This document shows, one piece after another, positions 1-6,081 of a stretch of DNA of 10,219 nt. Where the stretch lies: the NCBI GenBank assembly GCA_016293845.1, contig JAEDDH010000045.1:1-10219 (forward strand), given 5' to 3'. The DNA comes from Bacteroidales bacterium. GTDB taxonomy: Bacteria > Bacteroidota > Bacteroidia > Bacteroidales > UBA3824. Position 1 is the stretch's first letter. Every line of letters begins with the position of its first letter. The position numbers and the translations under genes were made by a program. A model generated the notes under the pieces. The model ran no database searches, had not been told where the DNA came from, and saw only the letters and a list, made by a program, of their open reading frames with translations.

Positions 1-328
1 CGCTTTCGTCGTTAAGGTATGGATTATTTTTTGCCGCCTGCTGTAAAGCTATTTCAGCGTTGCGCTGTACTTTATATGCTGCCTCGCAGTCATTGAGCGC
101 GTCGACGGTTTTCTTTACTGCTACGGCCACGCCCGCTACGACTCCGGCTGACGCTACGGCTTTAGTGCTTATTCCTTTAAGGCTATCTGTAAAGCCTTTT
201 CCTTTTTTTGTTCCATCATCTAATGTTTTACTGGCTCCGTCCAGCTTGTTTTTCATATCCTTGAGGCCTTTGTCTAGCCCGCTGGTGTCTAATTTGGTAT
301 CTATCTTTACTTCGCCGTCTGCTGCCAT
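1..328 (-). CDS. Tail tape measure protein, N-terminal part (runs off the window edge)
   Basis: Only the first 109 codons are present; the frame is still open at base 1. The tape measure sets tail length and is threaded inside the tail tube. The visible N-terminus begins MAADGEVKIDTKLDTSGLDK, a start typical of siphophage tape measures ('...ikIdtklDtsgl.kgl...'). It continues as a Lys/Asp-rich amphipathic helix, a short Ala/Val/Gly-rich hydrophobic stretch (about residues 60-72, AVASAGVVAGVAVAV) and more helix. It starts 3 bases after the Gp15 stop, with GAGAGGTAA as ribosome binding site. Position directly after tail tube and Gp15 genes is where the tape measure belongs. The C-terminal part, and any peptidase domain, cannot be seen. 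Confidence 0.88.
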   Translation of the reverse strand, partial: MAADGEVKIDTKLDTSGLDKGLKDMKNKLDGASKTLDDGTKKGKGFTDSLKGISTKAVASAGVVAGVAVAVKKTVDALNDCEAAYKVQRNAEIALQQAAKNNPYLNDES

Positions 329-331
329 TGT

Positions 332-883
332 TTACCTCTCTAATTTTGCTAAGAAATCGTTTAAGGCCTCGTCCGGCTCGTTGTCCTCCGGCTGCGGCAG
401 GCGCCAAGCCTCAAACTGTTTCTGTTGATACTTTTCATACTCGCCGTTTTTTCCGTTCGGTTTCCATAGTCGCGCCGCTATAATGCGGTTTAATTCCGTG
501 TCATGTAGACCGTGCAATAGCGCTAGAAATTTGTACCAATGCAGGCGCGCGTCAATTAAATCAATTCCGTATTGTTCCAAAAATGCCGCATATATATAGG
601 GCGCGTCTATTTCATAATCTATGACTATTTCGCCGTCGTCCTCTGTTGTGCTGCGTGGCAACTCTCGCGGCGGATTCATAAAGTTATATATTGCGGTTAT
701 TCCCTCCAAACGTCCGATCGGTATTTCGTTCTTATACATAAAATCGAAAGCCGTTAAAGGCGCATTTTTATCGCTTAATAATTCGCGAAAGCGGAGGATA
801 TATTTAAAATCTGTGTGAATAGCAAAAAAACGCCCGCCGACCTTTACAGCCTGCGGGAGTTTTGCCTTTTTAAGGTCAATCAT
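332..883 (-). CDS. Gp15-family tail assembly protein
   Basis: 183 aa. It matches the Phage_Gp15 family of Firmicutes phages in overall layout: an N-terminal segment about regulating a 'tdfk.iLrf.eLl.d' helix (here HTDFKYILRFRELLSD, about residues 23-38), a central acidic stretch (EDDGEIVIDYEIDAPYIYAAF), and the hallmark C-terminal LHWYKFLALLHGLHD segment followed by basic helix. The family lies between the tail tube and tape measure and is thought to serve as a tail assembly chaperone; that role is inferred from position. Here it directly abuts the tail tube gene (TAAATG junction, no spacer), with no good Shine-Dalgarno, so translational coupling is likely. I see no separate second chaperone ORF and no obvious slippery site. 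Confidence 0.85.
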   Translation of the reverse strand: MIDLKKAKLPQAVKVGGRFFAIHTDFKYILRFRELLSDKNAPLTAFDFMYKNEIPIGRLEGITAIYNFMNPPRELPRSTTEDDGEIVIDYEIDAPYIYAAFLEQYGIDLIDARLHWYKFLALLHGLHDTELNRIIAARLWKPNGKNGEYEKYQQKQFEAWRLPQPEDNEPDEALNDFLAKLER

Positions 884-1396
884 TTATAAGCCGGCTGCTG
901 GTGTGAATGTGTTGGCGCTCCATGTTCCTGGCACCCATGTTGGTACGCCTTCCGCGATTGTTACGGCGCCGGTTTCGTGATTGTTAAGCGCAAGGTCAAA
1001 GTCGATACTCTGATTTACGCTGTCCAATGTTCCCAATTTTACCACGCTGTCGACTTTCCATGCTTTATAGTATTCTATGCTGTCGCTTGCTCCTGTGCCT
1101 TTTTCAGCATAGAAAACTAAAAGAACGTCTCTGTGTGCGTCGCCGCCTGTTGGCAGATTAAAGCACATATCGAAAATTGTCTTGTAGTCGTCCTCGTTGT
1201 CGAACATTGTCAATGATTGAGAAAGCGCCGGCTGGTAGCTGTCTATTTCTTCCTCTGGATTTTCAGAAGAAATAAAATCAAAGGTTTTAGTTTGTGGATT
1301 AAAAGTCAACGAAAATGTAGTAGACTTTTTTATCTGTTTCCAAGTTCCTGATACGTCAATAAAAGGTATAAACTTAGTCTTGTGAATAAGTCCCAT
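884..1396 (-). CDS. Major tail (tail tube) protein
   Basis: 170 aa. Probable tail tube subunit that polymerises around the tape measure. It is assigned mainly from context: it follows the three minor capsid/neck genes and precedes Gp15 and the tape measure. The content fits, being beta-rich and acidic with no membrane segment. Segments such as FDFISSENPEEEIDSYQPA and the late DFDLALNNHETGAVTI resemble phage tail tube proteins, which often contain an 'i.e.id.y.psi.q.....gd..fd.l' core and end in a 'G..tvt.g..tftp' stretch. The start has a strong ribosome binding site (GGAGG) and lies 2 bases after the preceding stop. A C-terminal GTWSANTFTPAAGL tail is typical of this group. Confidence 0.8.
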   Translation of the reverse strand: MGLIHKTKFIPFIDVSGTWKQIKKSTTFSLTFNPQTKTFDFISSENPEEEIDSYQPALSQSLTMFDNEDDYKTIFDMCFNLPTGGDAHRDVLLVFYAEKGTGASDSIEYYKAWKVDSVVKLGTLDSVNQSIDFDLALNNHETGAVTIAEGVPTWVPGTWSANTFTPAAGL

Positions 1397-1398
1397 TT

Positions 1399-1812
1399 TT
1401 AAGCCTCCATACTTTCGCGCGGTTCAAGGTATGTGCATACTATGGCCGCGCTGTAAATTGTGTTGTTTTTCTCGTCCATACTGATAAATTGTGGCAGTGT
1501 TGCCGCCTCTATCTGAATATTGACGCCGCTTGTTGGGTCGTGGATTTCCGCGCCGTCAAGCTGTGCCGCGATTTCGTCCGCATAATTACGGGCTTTTGTA
1601 CGGTCTTTGTTTCGTACGTAATACGTAAGGTTCCACTTCAATAAACGCGTGCCGTCGGTGTAGCGCCGTTCGGCTGCCGGTGCCGGGTCATATCGCAGAC
1701 AGGCTGCGTTGTCGCTGGTGTCCGGTATTACGTCGTTATAAATCGTAAACGGCAGATTTAATTTTTTTTCAATCCAATCATTTACGATGTTAGCTACGTT
1801 TAATGCGCTCAT
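1399..1812 (-). CDS. Minor capsid / head-tail completion protein (Minor_capsid_3 type)
   Basis: 137 aa. It resembles the Minor_capsid_3 (PF12691-like) family from Firmicutes prophages: N-terminal helix with 'W(I/L)xxx.nLP..vYnd.iPd' (here DWIEKKLNLPFTIYNDVIPD, about residues 12-31), then LRYDPAPAAERRYTDG, then a beta segment and 'ArnyAdeIaa.Ld'. Probably a neck or tail-terminator protein acting at the head-tail joint; the family name 'minor capsid' is historical and the exact role is inferred. Its start codon lies 23 bases inside the end of the preceding gene, with GTGAGG as ribosome binding site, showing translational coupling. Confidence 0.8.
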   Translation of the reverse strand: MSALNVANIVNDWIEKKLNLPFTIYNDVIPDTSDNAACLRYDPAPAAERRYTDGTRLLKWNLTYYVRNKDRTKARNYADEIAAQLDGAEIHDPTSGVNIQIEAATLPQFISMDEKNNTIYSAAIVCTYLEPRESMEA

Positions 1813-2149
1813 TTATGAACCTCACCCATTTTTCAAGCCACCGCGCTTTTGCCGCCTCGAACCATTTCGCGCATGCGTTCGGGTTTAATTGTTTTGAATG
1901 ATTAAAATTAACCCCGTAATACTGCCGCCGTGCGTAGTCTGTGCGCCACACAACCTCGCCGGTTCCTATTTTCGTACTTTCAATAGACGAGGCCTCCATA
2001 GTATGCGTTTTAATCGGTATAAAATAGTTACTATCCTGTAAAATCAGCGCGTCAAAGTATTTTTGTTGCTGCTGTATTTTGCCCTCAATGTCGCTTTTTA
2101 TTCCCGATTCTTTTAATGTGCTTTTCACACTAAATGTTAAACCGCTCAT
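1790..2149 (-). CDS. Minor capsid / head-tail joining protein (Minor_capsid_2 type)
   Basis: 119 aa. I start it at the ATG at 2149, which overlaps the preceding stop as ATGA. A longer open frame reaching 2239 would run far into the preceding gene, so it is not used. The protein matches the Minor_capsid_2 pattern: 'ds..yiP..tg.L..Ss' (DSNYFIPIKTHTMEASS), 'g.ivw.tpYAr..Yyg' (GTGEVVWRTDYARRQYYG) and a C-terminal helix 'a...WfeaAka...ekW' (AKWFEAAKARWLEKWV). Members are small head-tail joining proteins encoded between the head-closure protein and Minor_capsid_3, as here. Confidence 0.85.
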   Translation of the reverse strand: MSGLTFSVKSTLKESGIKSDIEGKIQQQQKYFDALILQDSNYFIPIKTHTMEASSIESTKIGTGEVVWRTDYARRQYYGVNFNHSKQLNPNACAKWFEAAKARWLEKWVRFINERIKRS

Positions 2150-2469
2150 ACTAAGGCCGCCTCGTAATGGTGTACAAATTCGCCGTCCTGCGTGTAGCAT
2201 GGATAAACCTTGCGTATCGTGTACGTTTTGTTCTGCCATGTTACGCGCGCCAATTCCTCCGGAATAATTTGCGGGCTGGACACAAACGGTGTGTAGTACA
2301 ATGTGCCGACATCGTTTTTTGCCTCGCCCTCGTTATTGCGTACGGTTGCCAATTCCATGACCACGCGCACGCGCTGCAATTCTACCGGGTCGCTGTAAGT
2401 CTTGTTGCCGTCGCGGTCGCTGGTTGCCGGTGCCTCGTAGGTGCAGGAATGTATCATTAAATTATTCAT
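2146..2469 (-). CDS. Minor capsid / head-closure protein (Minor_capsid_1 type)
   Basis: 107 aa. I start it at the ATG at 2469 because it forms a TGATG stop/start overlap with the upstream gene. The in-frame ATG further upstream (2511) would lie inside that gene. Start MNNLMIHSCTYE, the middle beta segment RVRVVMELATVRNN, the FVSSPQIIPEEL stretch and the closing VTWQNKTYTIRKVYPCY...HHYEAALV fit the Minor_capsid_1 / head-closure family: small beta-barrel proteins that seal the connector and join head to tail. It lies in the canonical order connector - capsid_1 - capsid_2 - capsid_3 and overlaps its downstream neighbour by 4 bases. Confidence 0.82.
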   Translation of the reverse strand: MNNLMIHSCTYEAPATSDRDGNKTYSDPVELQRVRVVMELATVRNNEGEAKNDVGTLYYTPFVSSPQIIPEELARVTWQNKTYTIRKVYPCYTQDGEFVHHYEAALV

Positions 2470-2855
2470 CAGCGCACCCCGTTTAGAATGTCGCAATATA
2501 GCGAAAGCCATTTATATTTTTTTTCGGCTGTGCTTTTTGCGTTTTTCTCGGTCTGAATGTCGGCGGCCTTGCTGCTCTTTGAGTAGCTGTAACCGCCGAT
2601 AGATTCCGACGTAATGGCTCCGCCTGCCTTGCCGCTTTCTATCTGTGCGGCGTTGTATGATTCTTCAATCATCATACAGCAGGCGTCGTCAATTCCTCCA
2701 GGCTCGCGTTCCTTAATCAAACCGTCATTTAGTAACGATTTCAAATAAAGAACATTCTCCAGCTTGAACTGTTCAAAAGTGGCGGCGTCCGGCACGATTG
2801 CGCGGCCTAAGTCGCTTGAGTAATGTGTGTATGTTACATTGTCAAATTGTGCCAT
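2469..2855 (-). CDS. Head-tail connector (adaptor) protein
   Basis: 128 aa. Likely adaptor that docks below the portal ring. Support comes from position (first gene after the major capsid) and from a recognisable layout: N-terminal TYTHYSSDLGRAIVPDAATF, a helical middle with 'IDDACCMMIEESYNA' and the loop SESIGGYSYSKS (about residues 84-95), which resembles the 'sEsvG.ySv.y' motif of connector proteins in Firmicutes phages. The C-terminal helix KKYKWLSLYCDILNGVR is typical ('YL..tgLl.rGv'). It starts 17 bases after the capsid stop, with a modest GGCGGA ribosome binding site, and ends in a TGATG overlap with the next gene. Confidence 0.75.
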   Translation of the reverse strand: MAQFDNVTYTHYSSDLGRAIVPDAATFEQFKLENVLYLKSLLNDGLIKEREPGGIDDACCMMIEESYNAAQIESGKAGGAITSESIGGYSYSKSSKAADIQTEKNAKSTAEKKYKWLSLYCDILNGVR

Positions 2856-2872
2856 GTTCCGCCGTCCTTACG

Positions 2873-4228
2873 CTATGCCAATACTAAAGCGCTAGCGTCA
2901 ATTTTAAATGACTTAGAAACTGCGGCTGCTCCGGTTCCTACGCTCATATACGCGCCGCCATAAACTGCCTTATCGGCTGTAAGGCCTTTAGCTACAATAA
3001 GGTAGCGTGTTCCGTCAACTACTTTAATGTCGTTTTCTGGAATTGCAGTCATTCCGCTTTCAACTTTAGAGTTACCGCGGCCGTAGTGTGTTACGTCGTC
3101 GCCGATTTCAACCATAAAGATAAAGTTATTCTTTACAGTGTCTGATCCGTAAACGGCTGTAGCTGCTGCTGGTGCTACTGCTGCGGCTGCGCCGGTTCCT
3201 TTGATTACATAATTTGTGTCAGTTCCGGCTACGATTTCGGCTTTTGTTCCGCTTGCGTCAAGTTTCTGTCCGTTTACGTTGTATGTTTTTGTTGGATAGT
3301 TTCTAACGCTTGGGTCGCTTGATTCGATGTTCACATATACCGCGTCGCGCTTGCCGTCTAAGCCGTTAGGAAACACGAATGTGTCCCAATATTCTCGGCG
3401 CTGGTAAAGGTCGCCGTCGCCCTCTGTGTGTGTACCGTTAGCCCAGAACTTGATTGACGATATTTTGTTTACTGTCTTGACCATGCTTGGGTGTGCAATA
3501 CATACATTGATTTTAGAGCCGTTTCCTACAAAGCCGTCGCTATAATCGAATGATGTGTTAAAGCGTGTATCGTCTACAACTTCGATGATTGTTACGCCGT
3601 TGATTGTTGCGATACGTGTTTCAATTCCCTGCTTTTCATTGATTGGCTGTGTCTTAATATCAAGGGTCTTTGTGATTTCTGTACTACTCTCGAGGTAGTC
3701 CATAATCTCGCCCGATACATAAGCAATTAATCCGCCCATGGCGCGATATTTTTTAAGCTCTTTGCGCTGGAACATTTTGACCAAACGGCCGTATGTGTTG
3801 GCTGCTGTAAATCCGCTCATAGTTTCATAGAAGCCGTCGGCAATTGCTGCCTTTGCTACGCGCTCAAAGAAGCGGGCGTCTGTTTCGGGTGCAGAATGTT
3901 TCTGCGTAAATACGCGTGAAACGTTCTGAATGTTGGCAGTCTGCTTTGTCTCGTCGATGTCTGCAGCGTCAACGAAAAACTCTACGTCGCGGTCGTGTTC
4001 GAGGGTGAAGTCTTTGTCTTCCTCAATTACTGAACCGCGGTTATATCCGCCGTCGCGTGAATGGTTCTTAAATCCGCTTACGTCCATTCGTGTAAAATGG
4101 AATGTCTTTGCGCCTGTCCACTTTACGCGTTCCGCTGGTGTCAAGAACGGGCTTGAATAAGCGCCGTCATCGATGATCTGCAGCAGTTCGTCTGACCACT
4201 GCTCTGCATAATTCATTTTATTAGGCAT
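2873..4228 (-). CDS. Major capsid protein
   Basis: 451 aa. Main shell protein, HK97-fold by family inference. The N-terminus is diagnostic of a capsid group common in Firmicutes siphophages: YAEQWSDELLQI, then AKTFHFTRMDVSGFKNHSRD (about residues 40-59), GYNRGSV, DFTLEHDRDVEFFVDAADIDET and NIQNVSRVFTQKHSAPETDA. The central part (SGEIMDYLE; IIEVVDDTRFNTSFDYSDGF) is the expected P-domain region. The last 140 residues contain an Ala/Gly-rich linker (GTGAAAAAVAPAAATAVYG) and a beta-rich tail that may be a surface extension. It starts 15 bases after the scaffold gene with a GGAG ribosome binding site; an in-frame Met at residue 5 is an alternative start. Confidence 0.93.
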   Translation of the reverse strand: MPNKMNYAEQWSDELLQIIDDGAYSSPFLTPAERVKWTGAKTFHFTRMDVSGFKNHSRDGGYNRGSVIEEDKDFTLEHDRDVEFFVDAADIDETKQTANIQNVSRVFTQKHSAPETDARFFERVAKAAIADGFYETMSGFTAANTYGRLVKMFQRKELKKYRAMGGLIAYVSGEIMDYLESSTEITKTLDIKTQPINEKQGIETRIATINGVTIIEVVDDTRFNTSFDYSDGFVGNGSKINVCIAHPSMVKTVNKISSIKFWANGTHTEGDGDLYQRREYWDTFVFPNGLDGKRDAVYVNIESSDPSVRNYPTKTYNVNGQKLDASGTKAEIVAGTDTNYVIKGTGAAAAVAPAAATAVYGSDTVKNNFIFMVEIGDDVTHYGRGNSKVESGMTAIPENDIKVVDGTRYLIVAKGLTADKAVYGGAYMSVGTGAAAVSKSFKIDASALVLA

Positions 4229-4243
4229 AGTTTAAAATCTCCA

Positions 4244-4792
4244 TTAGCATTTAAATCTGTTCCAGCTTGCTTTCGGTGCTGCTGCCGGCTGTGTTGCCGG
4301 TGCTGTCTGCACTCCTGCAGCTGCCATGTTTGTTACTGTCGGCGGTGTCGGTGTATTCTCATCTTTGAAAATGTCCGCTTTTCCGTCGGTCAGTGCCTTA
4401 AGCAAATCGTCTAATGACTTGCCCTTGTTTGCGTCGTCGTTCAATGCCTTTTCAAGCTGGGCGTTGATTGCGTCGCGTGTCAAATCGTTTACAAACTTTT
4501 TATTGCCTGTAAAGTCTTTGATTTTTGCCTGCAGTTCTAACTGCTGAACCTTTGCAGCCGCCTCTTTCTTGGCGTTTTCCGCTTCCTGCTGGTACTGTGT
4601 GACTTTGGCTTTTACGTCCTCATAGTCTTTCATACCGTCAATTGTCGCGTTTGCTTTTTCAAGCTGCTTCTTGATGTCGTCATAATCGCTATATTTTGCT
4701 TTTTCGCGGTTGATGTCGTCGCCGTTAAGTTTCATGACCTTTTCGACCTGTTCGTCGGTCAAGCCTGCTGCTGTCAGTTCTTCTCTTTTCAT
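4244..4792 (-). CDS. Capsid scaffolding protein (GP20 type)
   Basis: 182 aa. Scaffold that guides prohead assembly and is lost at maturation. It has the expected form of the Phage_GP20 family: N-terminal 'LtaaGLtdEqve+Vm.lng.din' (residues 7-29), a long charged coiled coil (about 30-105, Lys/Glu/Gln-rich with no proline), a second helical segment LEKALNDDANKGKSLDDLLK, then an unstructured Pro/Ala/Thr-rich stretch (NTPTPPTVTNMAAAG...) ending in a basic RFKC tail, which in scaffolds is usually the capsid-binding end. A good ribosome binding site (AAGGGG, 5-base spacing) precedes the ATG. Immediately upstream of the capsid gene, as usual; what is unusual is what precedes it (see findings). Confidence 0.88.
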   Translation of the reverse strand: MKREELTAAGLTDEQVEKVMKLNGDDINREKAKYSDYDDIKKQLEKANATIDGMKDYEDVKAKVTQYQQEAENAKKEAAAKVQQLELQAKIKDFTGNKKFVNDLTRDAINAQLEKALNDDANKGKSLDDLLKALTDGKADIFKDENTPTPPTVTNMAAAGVQTAPATQPAAAPKASWNRFKC

Positions 4793-4940
4793 TTTGTCCC
4801 CTTACGCGTTTTTATTACGCCACCGCCGTGGCAATAGGTAAGATTTATTTTTAACGCGCCAATCTGCGCGATGTTTACAAAGAACGCCCCGCGGGTAGTA
4901 GGTGCGATTACCGCCCGCAGGGCTTATTGTTTTTAAATTA
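4793..4940 (-). other. Structured intergenic gap before the scaffold gene
   Basis: 148 bases between the 107-aa membrane protein and the scaffold, the largest gap in the window. On the minus strand it holds a 10-bp stem (arms 4914-4923 and 4886-4895, one G-U pair, 18-base loop) lacking a proper U-tract, a small CGCGC/GCGCG hairpin near 4854-4870, and a GCCAC-GGCG-GTGGC hairpin near 4820-4833, close before the scaffold ribosome binding site. It could be a weak terminator plus a leader or processing region. I see no copy of the repeated promoter-like element here. A 44-codon open frame ends on the scaffold ATG but has no ATG, GTG or TTG start. Confidence 0.5.
4886..4923 (-). terminator. Possible hairpin terminator after the four-TM gene
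   Basis: On the minus strand GCCCTGCGGG pairs with CCCGCGGGGC (10 bp, one G-U) around an 18-base loop, beginning 18 bases after the stop of the membrane protein gene. The following bases (GTTCTTTGT) are only moderately U-rich, so termination would be weak; attenuation or an RNA-processing structure are alternatives. Confidence 0.35.
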
Positions 4941-5264
4941 TTATTTTGTTTTTGCAAAAATTACGCCAAAAATTACGGCCAATAAAGCAAGCGCTGCGCC
5001 TGCCAATTCTTCAAAGATATTTTGACTCAATCCGCCAATGCAACACAAAACGCCGCCGATTACTGCAAAGCAAATAATTAAAACGGTTTTCCATGTTTTT
5101 ACATTCTTGGTTTTTCCGCTCTTAAGTGCGCCAATTACCAAGCTACAAAGTCCGAACGCTGCCGCTCCGATTTCGATGATAATAGCGCCGTCAAAATTAC
5201 AGAAATAACCTACGGTGACCGCTGCCACGAAAAATAGCGCGCCAATAATTCCCCATGTTTTCAC
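4941..5264 (-). CDS. Four-TM small membrane protein with internal duplication
   Basis: 107 aa, GTG start. The start is set by a perfect AGGAGG 8 bases upstream; the ORF cannot begin earlier with a comparable signal. It has four hydrophobic segments (about residues 5-22, 26-47, 59-79, 83-104) with a short basic loop (KSGKTKNVK) in the middle and little else outside the membrane. The two halves look alike at an offset of 54 residues: KTW at 2-4 and 56-58, Glu at 31 and 85, and Ala/Val/Ile matches through the second helix of each half. This suggests duplication of a two-TM hairpin. It has its own copy of the repeated promoter-like element and a hairpin behind it, so it behaves as an independent cassette. 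Function unknown: an antiholin or second holin, or a superinfection-exclusion protein, are possibilities, not conclusions. Confidence 0.75.
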   Translation of the reverse strand: MKTWGIIGALFFVAAVTVGYFCNFDGAIIIEIGAAAFGLCSLVIGALKSGKTKNVKTWKTVLIICFAVIGGVLCCIGGLSQNIFEELAGAALALLAVIFGVIFAKTK

Positions 5265-5281
5265 GTCGTTTTCCTCCTGTT

Positions 5282-5301
5282 CTTATAGTCATTTTTTTGA
5301 C
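5282..5301 (-). promoter_or_regulatory. Repeated promoter-like element, copy 1 (before the four-TM gene)
   Basis: Minus-strand sequence GTCAAAAAAATGACTATAAG, identical over all 20 bases to copy 2. TATAAG would be the -10 box; no TTGACA-like -35 is seen at 17 bases, but an A7 tract and an AAAA run lie upstream. The gap from TATAAG to the GTG start is 17 bases and holds the AGGAGG site. Promoter role is inferred from placement at module starts. Confidence 0.6.
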
Positions 5302-5314
5302 TGTTTTGCGTCAG

Positions 5315-5608
5315 TTATTCTGCAATTTTTTGCCCCGCTTGCGTATTGGCGATGTAGTCAAAGACCTTTTCCCAATACCAATAAGGGACTATTACCGCGT
5401 CGCGCTCTGCGTCGTATTCCCATACCAGCGCGCCCGTTTCGTCGTACGGGTCGGGCGGGTAATATTTCGGGGCTGTGCTACTTCCCGGCGTTCGCGTACT
5501 CGTGCAACTTGTCAGCCATAGTATGCAAATCGTGAGCATGGTCGCCCGTGCGCACTTCGCTCTTGTCCCTTTCTGCCTCTGTGATAATGTCCGCTTTTCT
5601 CTTTTCAT
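5315..5608 (-). CDS. Outer-membrane spanin subunit, Rz1-like lipoprotein
   Basis: 97 aa. Probable o-spanin: after holin and endolysin act, it joins the i-spanin across the periplasm and disrupts the outer membrane. A basic n-region (MKREKRTLSQRQKGTRAK, residues 1-18) is followed by a hydrophobic core (MLTICILW, 24-31) and a clean lipobox L32-T33-S34-C35, giving lipid attachment at Cys35. The mature part begins with Ser/Thr/Pro-rich sequence (TPGSSTAPKYYPPDPYD), as in Rz1 proteins. The first 131 bases overlap the i-spanin gene in the +1 frame, the classic embedded/overlapped Rz/Rz1 arrangement. Start: ATG at 5608 is chosen because the alternative ATG at 5539 leaves only an 11-residue signal without positive charge. 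Ribosome binding sites are poor for both. Confidence 0.75.
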   Translation of the reverse strand: MKREKRTLSQRQKGTRAKCARATMLTICILWLTSCTSTRTPGSSTAPKYYPPDPYDETGALVWEYDAERDAVIVPYWYWEKVFDYIANTQAGQKIAE

Positions 5609-5747
5609 TTTCTGCCGCTTCCTTTGCCTGCTCGGTCAGCTTGCGCTCGTATTTTCTGCGCTCATAGTTTAAGTATGTAGCGCCCACGCCCAATATTGCG
5701 ACAATAGCTACTACAAGCCCCGTAATGATATAGCCCGATATGCTCAT
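5478..5747 (-). CDS. Inner-membrane spanin subunit, Rz-like
   Basis: 89 aa. Probable i-spanin. It has one N-terminal membrane helix (about residues 5-25, IITGLVVAIVAILGVGATYL) followed directly by a long, highly charged coiled-coil segment (about 26-65, rich in Lys/Glu/Arg/Ala) and a short His/Asp-rich tail. That is the layout of Rz proteins: anchored in the inner membrane with a periplasmic coil. It is shorter than lambda Rz (about 150 aa). The ATG has an extended AGGAGGAAGGTG ribosome binding site. Its start overlaps the stop of the 33-aa zinc-knuckle ORF (ATGA), and its 3' part contains the start of the o-spanin gene in another frame. Sequence identity to known spanins cannot be judged by eye; the call rests on topology and the overlapped lipoprotein partner. 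Confidence 0.75.
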   Translation of the reverse strand: MSISGYIITGLVVAIVAILGVGATYLNYERRKYERKLTEQAKEAAENEKRKADIITEAERDKSEVRTGDHAHDLHTMADKLHEYANAGK

Positions 5748-5845
5748 TTTTTCACCTTCCTCCTAAAGCAATTTATGCAAATATCTTTTTTTTTCATTCG
5801 CCATATAAAATATTGTTGCTTGCAACATTCACAGGTATACCTCAA
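5744..5845 (-). CDS. 33-aa zinc-knuckle-like micro-protein (CxxC...CxxC)
   Basis: A very small ORF filling the gap between holin and i-spanin. It encodes MRYTCECCKQQYF... to ...CFRRKVKK, with C5-x2-C8 (plus C7) and C23-x2-C26, the spacing of a minimal zinc ribbon or treble-clef knuckle, and a basic rest (11 Lys/Arg of 33). The start is TTG at 5845, which overlaps the holin stop as TTGA; its TGA overlaps the i-spanin ATG as ATGA. Both junctions therefore have the 4-base overlap used for coupled translation elsewhere in this operon. A G-rich run (CCGGGGGC) 6-7 bases before the TTG could serve as ribosome binding site. Small Com-like zinc fingers occur in some phage late regions; whether this binds RNA or DNA is unknown. 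The main doubt is the rare start codon and short length. Confidence 0.6.
   Translation of the reverse strand: MRYTCECCKQQYFIWRMKKKDICINCFRRKVKK
5814..5827. repeat. Short perfect palindrome TGTTGC-TT-GCAACA
   Basis: A 14-base inverted repeat with 6-base arms, lying inside the first codons of the 33-aa ORF. It could form a small RNA hairpin near the TTG start, or be a protein-binding site, or be chance. There is no U-tract that would make it a convincing terminator. Confidence 0.3.
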
Positions 5846-6078
5846 TTCTTGCCCCCGGTGTACTTGTCAATAATGATATTCGCGTCAATTGTTCCCGCTC
5901 CCAATCCGTACACGGTCGCCCATAATGCGCATATCTCGCCGATTGTCGCATTTTTGAAAACTCCCACCCATAGCAAAACGGCGCAGATAATTGCGCCCGC
6001 TGGTGCTATGAACTTAAACGCCTTACTGATTTTTTTAGCTGTCAGTTTCTTGTCTTCTACCTCTGTCTGTTTGTCCAT
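5842..6078 (-). CDS. Holin candidate (two membrane helices)
   Basis: 78 aa. Probable holin that permeabilises the inner membrane and releases the endolysin. A charged cytosolic N-terminus (MDKQTEVEDKKLTAKKISKA) leads into two membrane segments: about residues 23-42 (FIAPAGAIICAVLLWVGVF) and about 46-69 (IGEICALWATVYGLGAGTIDANIII), then a short polar C-terminus. Size, two-TM topology and position 3 bases after the amidase gene fit a class II holin. No family was recognised with certainty. An AGAGG ribosome binding site lies 7 bases before ATG. Its stop overlaps the TTG of the following micro-ORF. Which of this protein, the 100-aa and the 107-aa membrane proteins is the true holin remains open. 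Confidence 0.65.
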   Translation of the reverse strand: MDKQTEVEDKKLTAKKISKAFKFIAPAGAIICAVLLWVGVFKNATIGEICALWATVYGLGAGTIDANIIIDKYTGGKN

Positions 6079-6081
6079 TTT

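Noticed and set aside
4793..4926. 44-codon open minus-strand frame ending on the scaffold ATG
   Set aside because: It contains no ATG, GTG or TTG start codon and overlaps the hairpins; an open frame of that length is common by chance.
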